Below are positions 33,518 to 45,000 of a DNA stretch of 64,000 nucleotides, piece after piece. The translations under genes were made by a program, and so were the position numbers. Within the stretch, counting starts at the first letter, position 1; each line of letters starts with the position of its first letter. Source of the DNA: Hydractinia symbiolongicarpus (Eukaryota; Cnidaria; Hydrozoa; Anthoathecata; Hydractiniidae); contig NC_079881.1 of the NCBI RefSeq assembly GCF_029227915.1, positions 8,928,001 to 8,992,000 of the forward strand, read 5' to 3'. The notes beneath the pieces were generated by a model. The model worked only from the letters and a program-made list of their open reading frames with translations. It did no database searches and was not told the origin of the DNA.

Positions 33518-34531
33518 CAAATGCGATGGCAATTTAATGAGTTCTAGTTTGTCAGTCCTATCTTTTTGGAAATTGGGAATCGAAATGGAGTTGAAACAAG
33601 TTGGAAGCATTGTTGATCTCATACAGAGCATATGTATATATTGATCAATTAATAATTGATTGAAACATATGATAACCTTATAAAAAAACATCTCTTCTTG
33701 GCAAAAAAGTGGGGGAGGGGAAGGGGAGGCTTCAGCAAATATCAACCTGAAAAACAAAACCGCGCTTCATAAGATTTATTGACCAAGGATAAAAAATTTA
33801 TATGCGAAAATAAATTCTGAGCCTTTAGACGTTTAGATTAGGCGCAGTCAACCTAAACTTAGGTGGAATTAAATTCTGTCAACGTATGAACACCACGAAA
33901 TTTTACCTTCGTAACGCTGTAGAAAGTCGACATAATGTTTTTTCCTCAGTGTACGTGGACATCCTTTTAGATTAGTGTTGATCTAAGGAATATTTGACTT
34001 GCTAAAGGAAGACTTTTCCCTGAGTGTGACACAAAGTGTTGGTCTATGGGATATTACTATCCTGTTAACAGAGTATGATGTTTTGACTTTATGTCAAGTC
34101 TGTATGTAACTTCCTTAAAAGATTTCGAAAAATTGTCACCAGCTACAAAATCAACATCAACATCAATTCTAACAAAATGTTTTGACATTCAGGAAAAACG
34201 TTATTGAACAAAAATCTGTTCAAGTCTGTCATAACCTAGGAAGACATATTTTAAATATAGAAATGTTTATAATGACTTCGAGAAATGACATGCAAATTTA
34301 TCGATCCTTGTTGATCCAGATATATATGCGCAATTGGATATTGTAGGAATCAAAGAGCTAAAAAATAATCCCGAATTTTTCTTTTCGCGGCTTGCTTAAT
34401 ATCCTAAATGTAAACACATTGTCCCTTCGTACTTACAATCTAAATGAAAGTTTCGCAATATTAGTTTTATTCTCCAATTTAAGACTAATCTCTAGCCTAG
34501 TGGTTTTTATATTTAGCATAGCATACACGGG

Positions 34532-34585
34532 GGAGGGTGTTTGACAGGGGATTTGTTTATTTGACTTTTCTCACAGGTATATAAG
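34532..34585 (+). promoter_or_regulatory. Peptide-family promoter block (34.8-kb gene)
   Basis: Identical to the block at 30763-30816. TATA box at 34578-34585. Confidence 0.65.
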
Positions 34586-34753
34586 TGAGCGTTGGTTTTT
34601 CCATAATATACATTACAAGCAGATAAGAGTTGGCAACTTAATTAAGTGGGTACGTACTTTATCTGATATTTCGATTCATTCTCGCATTAATATTCATACG
34701 CTTTCTTTCTAAATTTACTGATTAATTTTTTTAGATTTTCAAAAAATCAAGAA

Positions 34754-35023
34754 ATGTATTTAACATATTTTGTGTCCATTCTTGTCTTGTCTCTTCTTGT
34801 ATCACATTCTATGGCCGTACCTGTTAAAATGAATAAATTCGGAAAACCGTTATCTGTTGGCCAAACTATACTATATCGGAAGCTGATGGCTGGTAAAGTT
34901 TTACATCGCCAGAGAAGATACGTCAATTGTAAAAAGCTAATTTGCCAAACAATCTGTCATGCAGACGTTTGCCAGAAATTCTGCATACCGAATAAAGACA
35001 AGAATTGCGTTAGCAAGCCATAA
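34754..35023 (+). CDS. Secreted six-cysteine peptide precursor (tandem copy 2)
   Basis: The protein is identical to that of the gene at 30985: signal peptide 1-20, basic propeptide, RQRR 52-55, cysteines 59, 64, 68, 73, 77 and 85. The promoter, 5' UTR exon (to about 34649) and intron (34650-34734) are duplicated with it, so both copies should be expressed alike. If the duplication is real, it doubles the dose of this peptide. Confidence 0.8.
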   Translation: MYLTYFVSILVLSLLVSHSMAVPVKMNKFGKPLSVGQTILYRKLMAGKVLHRQRRYVNCKKLICQTICHADVCQKFCIPNKDKNCVSKP

Positions 35024-35458
35024 CTAGTTCTCGAGTAAAATACTTTTATTATGATTTGTAAAGCTCCACTTACACGACGCAAATGAATAGTACATGTTAC
35101 TACAGCTACTAATACATTACACCGATATTTTGACTGATGATCACAACAAATTAACAGTTACGTTTGACAAAAAGTAAAAACCTCAACAAACAACAACAAT
35201 AACAATTTCCTGCTTAACAAAATATTAAACATTACAATATAGTTAGAAGTTGTGCTTTTTTACAGTAGTAGCTAAGCATTTTGGTTATGCATTCCATCAC
35301 ATGCAGATAAAATGTAGTCAGGAGTAAGTTTTTTTTTGTAGTAGCATAACATTTTGGTTGTATGCATTGCATCACATGGTAAAAAATTTCACAAAAATAC
35401 AGAAACCCCTTTCAATTTTTTTATTAGTTGCCACAAAATTTTTGTTACATCGAAAAAC

Positions 35459-36154
35459 ATTTTTGAAAACTACAAGTTTCATTCGTTTTAGTGGTGAAAA
35501 AATGATTTTAAAAATTGTTCGTTAAATGAGTTTACTCCCTTGGTAATTTTTTTGTATATATTTGACCATACAGGCCAATTCCGGGATTTACGGGAAGTCG
35601 CGGGATTTCGTTTCCCGGCGATTAAACTGCTTTCATTCAGCGTCTCATAAAAAAGTGAAAACATTTTTGAAAACTACAAGTCTCCAAGGCTTTAGTGGTA
35701 AAAAAAATAATTTTAAAAATCGGTCGGGAAGTGAGTTTACTCCCTGGGTACTTTCTTTGTACACATTCGGCTATGAGGGCCAATCCCGGGATTTACGGGA
35801 AATCGCGGGTTTTGGTTTGCCGGCGATTAAACTGTTTTCCTTCGGCGTCTCATAAAAAGTGAAAACATTTTTAAAAACTACGAGTCTCATGTGCTTTAGT
35901 GGTGAAAAAATAATTTTAAAAATCGTTCGGGAAATGAGTTTACTCCCTGGGTACTTCCTTTGTATAAATTTGACTATACGGGCCGAGTTCGGGATTTACG
36001 GGAAATTGCGTGATTTAGTTTCCAGGTGATTAAACTCCATTCATTCAGCGTCTCATAAAAAGTGAAAACATTTTTAAAAACTACAAGTCTCATGGGCTTT
36101 AGTGGTGAAAAATAATTTTATAATCGTTTGGGAAATTAGTTTACTCCCCAGGTT
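35459..36154 (+). repeat. About 204-bp tandem repeat, second tandem copy
   Basis: Exact counterpart of 31690-32385. The ORF at 35562-35855 inside it is not considered a gene. Confidence 0.85.
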
Positions 36155-38324
36155 GTGCTTTTCTTTTCCCCGGGAATCTTTGAATCAGCCAACTTAGATT
36201 TTTTTCTCTTTCTAAAATGCGTGCTGATTTTTCATATTTGTTGCTTGATACTTGATATTTACTTGAGAATACCAAATTGCAGGCTGGCTGGTGCCTACTA
36301 TCTTTGTTTTTTGAAGAAATTAGGCTTCGTGATGGTTATAAGAAGTGGCATATAAGAAAATGCGTGTATTTATTTTCCCACTTAAGTATCTCCTCTTGGA
36401 ACTTGTTTTCAAGAAAAAAGTACCATTAAAAATAAAAACACAGTTTGAGAAGTTTTTAGAGATTGTCTCCGTTAGATATCTATTTATACATTCGTTATAA
36501 AAGTGGTATTTTTGCTAGGAGACTGACAACAGCTGTGTAACATGAGATGTTCGCACAACCATTTATTCTTTGAGTAGTAGGTTAGTGACTGTAATTATTT
36601 GTAGATGGAGCGAAGTGTTACTGCATTGTACAGGAACGTTCGCGGACAGAAGTTTTAAAATTTTACCAAATGAGTCATAACATTTTGCGAACACAAACTT
36701 TCACGAATCAAAACTCACGACATAAATTTTTCGCTAAAATTTTTCACCGTTAAAATTTTTGCACTTTAATGGTAGAGTACAACAAAATTATTTCTCATAT
36801 GTCTGGTAATGCATCACACCACGTCACACACAAGTGCAATAAAAATGTATGGGACTTGTAGGTTTAATATCAAAAAATCCATTAAAAAATCCTATTAAAA
36901 AGTTCCATTTGATCAGGAAAGCTGGCTACTCTTTAATATAAAAAAGGCTGTAATATTATCTTTTCTTAGAAAAGGTTGAAATATATGTATTCAAAAATTT
37001 ACGGTTAGGTTTTATTAATACTGAAGATTGTCGTCCGTGTGGCGGCATGAAACTATTAATTTAGAAAATACAAACCATTGTTTCCTTTACTCGTGTATTC
37101 AAAATAATAATATATGTATTACCAATATGTAAATATAATTAGTTATATCTATACACTATGGAAATATCAGAATAAAACCCTATGGCGGAAAATGCCTTTC
37201 TAGTTAGTAATTCATATTATTTACTTCTATTTACTTCCCACGATTATCATGAAACAAGGCGACATTTCCATATTTGCTACTCATATCAAATTATGTCGGT
37301 GATACATGTAACATTTTTCATTCTGCCAATCACACTGAAGTAACTAAGGATCTTTGTTTGGGAAAACTGTTTGGTTATTCCTTTGATTAGGCCGATCATT
37401 GATCAATGATACGCTGACCGAGGGTAATATTCCTCGGAAGTGATAGATACAACAGTTTATATTGTATTTATTAATTGATAGCCATATTGTTACAAAACTA
37501 GGTTTTGATAATCAATTTCAAAATGACTATATTTAGTTTCCTTCTTTATCAGTTCATGATGTAGAATGTTAGCATCACGTAGTTATTTGGTAGAACAGAT
37601 GAACTTTCCTGGAACAACCAACCCGATCTCGTCCTTTCTTATTCCTTCCACAGTTACAGTCATTTTGTTTGAACTATTTGCTTCTAGAAAAAAGACCAAT
37701 AAGGACAAACATTTGATTGGGATATGTTCAACAAGTTTTGGTTTTACGTCTGGTTTTGTTTCTTTAGGAAATCTGTTATCCTGACACGAGACATTTTGTG
37801 GAAATACGAGAATAAATCTAACGCCCACGCATAAAATAATGTAAAGAAAATGTTAAAGTAAACAATAGTTTAAAAATCAATTCAGAGTTAAATTGGGAAA
37901 AAGAAATGGTCATTGTTATTAGAGAAAGGAATCACAATAGAACTTTAACTTCTGTTGGAAATATCCTTGAAATCAAATAACATAATAACAAGACATATTT
38001 AAATTGACCAAACATTTTACCTTTAAGGGAGATCTGTTCACTCTACCATAATGATTTTATGTAGCATATCAATTTTATTCATATCACACAAGAGCCAATA
38101 CAAACAAGAACAAATATGACGGATATTAACTGACAGGAAGTATTTTGACAATCATAACTCAGTAACGAAAGTATTAGGTAAATGTGGAATTTACGAAAAA
38201 ACTTATGACAACAGCTTCCTTATGGTAATCAACAAACATGTATATCCCTAATGACGTACCTGTGTTCCAAATAAGTAAAAACACTTTCGAAGCTATTTAT
38301 GTTTGTGCATTTGTTTGTAACGAT
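36155..38324. other. Non-coding stretch
   Basis: Up to 37291 this is the end of the duplication unit. 37292-37480 resembles 25861-25985 in direct orientation (CTGCCAATCACAC, GGATC(C/T)TTGTTTG). 37770-38324 mirrors about 12900-13480. No gene is supported. Confidence 0.5.
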
Positions 38325-38378
38325 GGAGGGTGATAGTTAGCGGATTTGTTTATTTTTTCACTTTGACAGGTATATAAG
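38325..38378 (+). promoter_or_regulatory. Peptide-family promoter block (38.6-kb copy)
   Basis: GGAGGGTG (38325-38332), GGATTTGTTTATTTTTTCAC, ACAGGTATATAAG; TATA box 38371-38378. It is intact although the downstream gene is damaged. Confidence 0.65.
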
Positions 38379-38567
38379 CATGCGTTAGTTTGTCCATACT
38401 TTAAATTTCGAGCAAAAAATAGTTTGGGGAGTGAACTGGTACGTATGTTATTGTTTAACGCTTTTGTAAATTCAACAGCATGGTCTCTGGATTGCATTTT
38501 ATAATTGTATAAACTGCTGACTTATTGTTTTAGGGAAATTTTTTGCAAAACACAACATGGTTCCAAA

Positions 38568-38744
38568 ATGTTTATTTCCATTCTTGTGTTGTCACTTCTC
38601 ATCTCACATTCCATGACCTCTCTTCTTGGATTGTACAAAATCGGAAAACCGTTAACTGCTGGACGAACACTATATCGGAAGCTGATGGTTAGTAAAGTTT
38701 TACAACGTCAGAGAAGAAACTTTTTTATAAAACATTTGTTTTAA
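38568..38744 (+). pseudogene. Six-Cys peptide gene that lost its cysteine domain
   Basis: Mirror copy of the 12.5-kb pseudogene, but with promoter, 5' UTR exon (to 38438), donor GTACGT and acceptor (TTTTAG, 38533) intact. The first ATG of the family (about 38557) is out of frame because of a one-base loss; a second ATG at 38568 restores the frame and still begins a good signal peptide (FISILVLSLLISHSM). The propeptide GLYKIGKPLTAGRTLYRKLM and RQRR are present, but after NFFIKHLF a stop replaces the whole cysteine region, part of which is deleted. It is either a pseudogene or a gene now making only a linear basic peptide. I favour pseudogene. Confidence 0.65.
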
Positions 38745-39290
38745 CAAGGATTGTCATAAATATTGGTTTGTTTCACACCTGTTTTGATGTTTTTCGTTGG
38801 TGGACAAAATATATTAACAGTTCCATTTATCGAAATGTATAATCTTGTATGAAATTTGTAAAAGGTTTGTTTTGGAAACGTTTACATAGGCTGAAAAAAT
38901 CCCATCTTAAAGGCAAGATTTTTGGGATCAACTTATATATTCTTACGAAAGATAATGACTTTAAAAGTTTCTATGACAGAAGTTCAGCTTATTCGTGTGT
39001 TTTCTCCCCTTATTTGGTATCCATCTATTCCCATATACGAGCTATTGTGCTGATCAGAACTCCCTGTTAAATCTCAATTTCGACCCTAGAGCATCTTGTA
39101 TCCTTTTCGTATACATCTGGAGGTTTTTTGTTATAATTTTTCTCAGAAACCAGGAAGAAATTCAAGGCTGGGTACGTTCTCAATGTGTTCTTAATGTTTG
39201 GCAAAAATGTTTTCATAAACTAGGTTCGTTTAATGAAGGGTAAACAAGGGTAAAAAAAGTCGAAAAGAAGCCACTACAACAATGTTAACT

Positions 39291-41033
39291 TTAGGGACAA
39301 CATTTTATAGAGGTATATTTTATCAATTTAAGGATATCTTTGCACGCTACAACTGTCTACATGGGTAATTTGGGCTACTAAGTATTATACAAAATTGACC
39401 TGAAAAGTGTTATAATGACCACAAAAGTAGTGGCAGTACACCAGCCCCTCCAATTTCAAGATTATTAGAATTTTTAATCGAGCTAAGAATAATTTTAAAA
39501 CTTTTTTCGACACTTTAACACTTGAAGGTGCTACAAGGTGCCGACATAAACCATTGTAAAGGAGGAATGATTTAAAGCTCGCAACAGTAACTAATTGAGA
39601 AAGCTGCTCCTACGTAATTGAAAGCTTATTGACAGCATTTTTCGCTAAAAATAGGTTTTTTTATGTGGCTGCATTTTCCACAATAGCACAACGCACTTAT
39701 AGTCTTTCAAAGTGCGCATGCGCTAGCAAAAAAACTTGTGAGACTTTTACGCTATATTTACAACAATGTTTACAGCGGACTTAGGACTTCAGATTTTTGG
39801 TTTTTTAGTTCGATCTTAAAAAATAGCTTATCGAAGAAAATTTCCACCGGGAAAAGTAACGAAATATTGTACAAGTGACGAAAATTATTCCTTTCGAAAG
39901 GTATTGTCTACAACTACGACCGTAAGTAATGTAAATAATAACGCAGCCATGGGCGAGTTCGCCAGAATTAGGCAGCTTCATATGAATTAAAAGTACCGTG
40001 AGTGTGTGTGACCGATGTCAACAAAAAAAACAAAAACAAGCATTACGATGCTCGAATAGATATGAAAATAATTGTTATGTCATCCTCGACTTTTTTAGCG
40101 AGCTTTTTCACGTTTTACACGATATGCTGCTACTGAAAAACAGGATTTTATCAATATATAATGTTTGCATTCCTTCCTAAATTTTGAAAGAAATTTTATT
40201 GACAATGGTAATCCTTGGCCTAAACTGTTTGATGCACGTGATGCTGATGTGAACCAATCATTACAATCAAAGCAACGACGCATTCTATATTATGTATGTT
40301 TTTTTCTCATATTCTGCAAGTGCGTGGAACCAACTACCTGGATAGTTGTTGTAATCCGCTCGGAATGACAACTTTTGCTTCTAGCTCAAAAAAGATCGTG
40401 GTTTGAATCTATCCTTTCTACACAGCGTTCAGCAGAAAGTTTGTTCATTTGAGCGGTTGCCTTCTTACACCGCTTACAAAATTTAAACACTTTTTTTCCC
40501 TATATACGCTTTTAATCTTATAAGAGTATACTCCAAAGATCTTAAAGATAAAAATAGACGAAAAGGTAAGAATAGATTAAAGATATGCTGGAATATAAGC
40601 CAAGTTTTGATTATTATTTAAATCATGTACCCGTAAAATGTTTTTTCCAGGTTTCATTTAGATAATTCTTTCCACAAATTCTAGTTGTAAGTTGAATTAA
40701 CCTGCTAAAATAAGAGGACCTTAGGTGTGATTGTTACACCAGTTTGCATATCAGATCTTTCAATCATAACTGTGCAAAGAATATACGAAGAATAGGATAT
40801 TTTTTCCTAAAAATACAAATATTCATGTTGAAGCAAAAAAACAGTCATGTGTAGCCCTTGCTGATGGCAGAACCAATAACGGAAAAACGATTTATTATAT
40901 ATGTTGACACTATTTTTTGCCTTGTGATACTGCTCCTGTTACTTAGGATGCTAGGGTGTATTCACCTTTACCTGGCAGCCATTTTACGTCAATAATACAA
41001 AGAAATTTGACGTCAAATATCGTCTCGCACTCA
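39291..41033. other. Mostly non-coding; one exon-like segment
   Basis: The only coding-like piece is about 40180-40297 on the plus strand, a frame including FIDNGNPWPKLFDARDADV followed by QSKQRRILYY and a good donor (GTATGT at 40298). A weak AG acceptor lies near 40187. It could belong to the gene disrupted at 41.9 kb; I do not recognise the protein. The rest shows nothing. Confidence 0.3.
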
Positions 41034-41109
41034 GTGACAGAAGTGATACTACTTGGAAGAATAGAAGATCACAATAATAATAATGATGACATAGAACCTG
41101 TAACAAAAG
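41034..41109 (+). other. Duplicated exon-like segment
   Basis: Bases 40975-41215 and 41430-41670 are diverged direct repeats about 459 bases apart, each with GACGTCAAATA(A/T)CGTCTCG. This segment corresponds to the coding exon at 41494-41568: both read E-V-I-L-x-x-R and end in a Pro-Val codon pair before a splice donor (AAAG|GTAAAG here). This copy has no ATG. Confidence 0.35.
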
Positions 41110-41493
41110 GTAAAGAAATTTTATAACGCTTATTTTTCTATTTTTCCACAATATTGTAGGCCCTTATCTTTTCATCCTTTTGCGCATTACATGGTAAAAT
41201 ATAAACAAATGCTGCGTCAAAACGAACAAACAAAAAATGGAGCATGTTCTCTCTGCGATATATTTTTTTTTGAATCACTCACGCGCTTTTCATTTAACAA
41301 ATGGGAAGCTTTGTTATTTTTTACGTATAGGGTGTATTTCGTCATCGCTTCTATTTACAAAATCATGCTTTAAGCTCATTTAACTCGCCATTTCTAAGTA
41401 TCTGGTAACCATTTCGAACTATTACGTCACGTTAATACAAAAAAATTTGACGTCAAATAACGTCTCGTACCTTGCGCAAATACTCACTGACAG

Positions 41494-41914
41494 ATGGAAG
41501 TGATACTATCTTCAAGAATGGAAACTATCAGCTATAATAATGTTGATGACATGAAACCTGTAAAAAAGGTGACAAAGTTTGAAAAAGAGCAAATTCATTT
41601 CTTATAACATCGTCTTAGACCCTAACTTATTCGTCATTTTGTGCAATACATGATAAATTATAAACAAATGGAGTGGCAAAACGACTCACAAAAGAATTTT
41701 TTGCATCTCGATACAATTTGTTAACGCGAATTTACTTTATTTTTCAGGAAATGAACGAAGTTTATGAAGACAAGTTAACATCTTTAACTCAAGCTCTCGA
41801 AGGAGAAAATAAACGTGGAAAGGAGAACGAAGACATGAGTAAAAAGCATCTGCAGCAGATTCAACATCTAGAGCAAGTAATCAAAGATTGTAACAAAGAA
41901 TGTGATGCAGTATT
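41494..41914 (+). pseudogene. Small coiled-coil gene disrupted by an LTR retrotransposon
   Basis: Exon 1 (41494-41568, 25 codons, starting at ATG after ACAG) joins in phase 0 to exon 2, which begins at 41748 after a TTTTTCAG acceptor. Exon 2 reads as a charged coiled-coil segment (E-M-N-E-V-Y-E-D-K-L, then KKHLQQIQHLEQVIKDCNKE). At 41914 the frame runs into the LTR of the Gypsy element, which supplies eleven foreign codons and a stop at 41940. The original exon sequence resumes after the element at 46771 and stays open to a TAA at 46850-46852. The pre-insertion protein would have been about 107 residues if there were no further introns. I cannot name the family. Conservation of splice sites suggests a real gene before insertion. 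Confidence 0.45.
41910..41914. repeat. Target-site duplication GTATT (left)
   Basis: GTATT directly before the left LTR. The same five bases follow the right LTR at 46766-46770. Confidence 0.9.
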
Positions 41915-42053
41915 TGAGAGATACCAGCAGGACAAGAAATAACACGTGTGTCTCGTAATATAGTTAAATACAAAGAGGCTATGTACACTTCACTCCGTGC
42001 CTTACATATACAAATATATAACAGTCTGTATATATGCAGTCTCCGACACTACA
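41915..42053 (-). repeat. 3' LTR (139 bp)
   Basis: Identical by inspection to 46627-46765. Very short for a Gypsy LTR. Starts TGAGAGATACC and ends GACACTACA on the plus strand. Confidence 0.92.
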
Positions 42054-42070
42054 TTACTCCCCTTTTTATT
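42054..42070 (-). other. Polypurine tract
   Basis: On the element's sense strand this reads AAATAAAAAGGGGAGTAA directly before the 3' LTR. It would prime plus-strand DNA synthesis. The gag-pol stop codon (42066-42068) lies within it. Confidence 0.7.
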
Positions 42071-45000
42071 TCAAAGACTCTGGGAGATCTACTTCGTATT
42101 CTGTTAGCTTTGACGGCTTCATTCGTTCACGTGTAGATCTTCTAACTTGTTCCATCGCAATTTCTTGATCGAGATTATTCCAATCTTCCTCTACTTCATA
42201 CTCCACGGTTTGCATACTTTCATCTTCACTGGTTACTGCGTCTTTGTCCGCGTCTCTTTCACAAGTTAACGGTGGTATATCGCAGTCTGCTACAGATGTT
42301 GATTTCGTGAATAGTTTCTGACTCCTTTCTTTCCCTGGGTGATTGGGAATTTTCTTGAAAAAGGTGCTATGCCGTGTGATGACATGTCTATCCCACTCTG
42401 CAGTGACTCTGCCACCAACCTTTTTGATAATGCGATGTGGGGTTCCACAGTAGGGCGTATCACTCTTCTTTTGTTGCTTTTGGCGATACATAACCCAATC
42501 ACCCACTTGTAGCTCGCTCTCTGCAACATATGCTTTTCGGTCAGCATATTTTTTCATCGAGGTTTGTCTTGCCTCCTGCTTGGCTGATATTTCGGTGTGG
42601 AACTTTGGCCTTTCAGCGCGGCGTACAGCAGGCAACCGGGTTCTGTATTGTCTGCCATTGAATAGAACCTCTGCTGGACTGCGACCCGTCACTGTATGTG
42701 GAGTGCCCCGGTATGCCCGCAGTAAGCGCTGTAATTCATGTCTCCAGTTCAGGTGTTCCTGCAAAGACGTTTGCAAGAGCTTCTTGAGATTGTGCATAAA
42801 GTTCTCTACCATGCCATTCGTCCATGGTGCTAGGGGTATTTTCGGACCATGCTTGAATCCCATGTATTTGGCATAGCTTGCAAATGTTGTGCTACTGTAA
42901 GGCGGGCCGTTATCTGACCCTAGATATTCCGGAATTCCAAAAAGTGCAAAAATGCGATCCATGGCTGGCAGTACTGATTGTGCAGATGTGGCGTGAACGA
43001 CCTCTACAGCAGGGTAACGAGAATACATGTCTTGTACAACTAGTAGGTACTCATTACCACCCTCGATTGGCCCAAATAGGTCAGTGTTAAGTTTAATCCA
43101 GGGTTGTTCTGGTAGTGAAGAAGCTTTCATTGGTTCTTGTTGTTTCGTATCCGTTGCAGCTTGACACGGGTTGCAAAATGCTACAGATGCCTCCACCATA
43201 GCATCTATTCCTGGAAACCACATAGTGCTTCTGATGAGTTGTTTGCATTTCACTATGCCTTGATGGCCTTCGTGCGCTAGCTGTACAGTTTTCTGTTGTA
43301 GCTGTGACGGTATAATGATCCTGTCTCCTCGCAATATAATACCTGAATCGTCCACACTGATTTCTTTGAAGATGGCTTTGTAGGGTTGTAGCTCTTTCTG
43401 CCTCTTGTCAATGTATCCTTGTCGTACAGCAATGGCAAGAGATTGAAGCGTGGGATCTTCCAACGTTGCTTGCACAATCATATCAGTGGTAATAGCTGAA
43501 TCACTTCTCATGACAGCATTGGTGACTAAGTATAAAGGAAATTCACTTTCTTGTTGGGATGGAGCCTGCTTTTGCTGTGGATGGCGAGAAAGATAATCAG
43601 ATGGGTTGACTGAACCAGGTTCGTGTATTAGCTGGAAATTGTAGCCTTGTAGTTTTAGTTTATGCCTCAGAATACGTGCTGGCATGTCCTGCTTCGTTTG
43701 CTTATACAAGGCTAGTAAAGGTTGATGATCTGTACTGGCAGTATATTGGGGAAGCCCATACAGATATATGTGGTTCTTCATTGTTCCAAAAACGAGAGCA
43801 AGGCTTTCAATCTCTAGTTGTGAGTAATTCCTTTCGGTAGGTGTAGTAGCTCTACTGTCATAACGAATAGGCTTAAAGATGTTGTCTTGAGGATCTCTCT
43901 GGGCAAGGATGGAAGCAAGACCATCCTTCTTCGATCCGTCTACAATAAGCTTGGTGTCCTTACAGGGATCAAAATAAGCCATTGTTGTGTGTTGCTTCAA
44001 AACTTCCTTGAGCTTGTTGTATGCAGTGTTGCACTCATCTGTCCACTCAAAAACTTGGCCTTTACATGTTAGTTGTCGTAAAGGTGCAGTAATGTTGGCA
44101 TAACCAGGAATAAAGGTACAGCTGAAATTGGTCATGCCTAGAAAGGATCTCACTTCCGTTGCATTTGAAGGTGCTGTCATGGCATCAAGCGCAGTCACCT
44201 TGGCAGGATCCGGTGATATACCACTAGCCGAGAATATTAAACCAAAAAATTTAACAGATGTCACATTAAGTTGACATTTGGATCGTCCTAATGTTAATCC
44301 ACAGTCTGCTAGTCGTTGTAGAACCTGGATTAATGTTAAATCATGTTCTCGTTGAGTACGACCAAATACAATGATGTCATCATAGATGTTAGCAGCCTGT
44401 TGGATGTCAGCTAAAGTGTTAGTCATTTCGTCATGGAATACTTCTGCAGCTGAATTGGTTCCAAAGTTGAGTCGCTTGAATTGACGTAGGCCTTTATGAG
44501 TGTAAAACACTGTGACGTATCGAGATGAGTCATCAATTTCAAATTGATTATAACCATGGTTCATGTCCAGCTTAGAAAAATGGCATGCCCCATTCATTCT
44601 GTATCTAAGTTCCTCAATCGTTGGTATGACATGACGCGTGCGTTGAATTGCTTTATTGGCGGTAGTCATGTCAATACTCATTCTAATTTGTGATGGATCG
44701 GCTTTTGGTGTTATGACAATGTTGGAGACCCAGTCAGTTGGTCCCTCTACCCGTTCAATGACATCTTCCTTTTCCAGCTCCTGTAACAGAGTCTCCAACT
44801 TTTCACGGTGTGCAAACGGAATACGACGTTGCGCTTGCACAACTGGGCAAACTGTTTCATCAATATGAAGGTGAACCTGACGATATTTATGCTTCCCCAT
44901 GCCATTGAATACTACATCAAAGTGGTGCATAATTGCATCAACCTTCTGTTCTTGATTGTGTGTTGTGACTTCAAGCTGCTTTTCAAGTTCAACCGATGTC

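Larger units (their letters stand above)
29749..33522 (+). repeat. 3.77-kb tandem duplication, copy 1
   Basis: Identical, as far as I compared, to 33518-37291 with an offset of 3769 bases. The two units share the pentamer CAAAT at the junction (33518-33522), suggesting end-joining or slippage at microhomology. It contains one complete peptide gene with promoter, and a tandem repeat of about 204 bases. Confidence 0.9.
33518..37291 (+). repeat. 3.77-kb tandem duplication, copy 2
   Basis: Second unit of the duplication that starts at 29749; offset 3769 bases. Identity ends at 37291, where the unique flank (TATGTCGGTG) begins. The two units look identical over the genes and the repeats, so the event is recent or the assembly has duplicated a haplotype. 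Confidence 0.9.
11950..39290. repeat. Large imperfect inverted-repeat array of peptide-gene units
   Basis: By eye, blocks on the left are reverse complements of blocks on the right, in mirrored order: about 11950-13490 with 37770-39290; 15175-16870 with 29150-31250; 17050-20640 with 25490-27935. The spacer is about 20.7-25.5 kb and has its own peptide gene. Matching landmarks include the ACACGAGACATTTTGTGG block (13424-13441 reverse, 37787-37804) and the CAAAGTCTTC block (17287, 27745). The right side also has a 3.77-kb tandem duplication. Arms are clearly diverged (substitutions and indels), so the inversion is older than the tandem duplication. Confidence 0.8.

Noticed and set aside
33518-37291. 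Dismissing the tandem duplication as an assembly error
   Set aside because: The exact junction with microhomology is what a real duplication gives. Artefact cannot be excluded without reads, so it is kept with that caveat.
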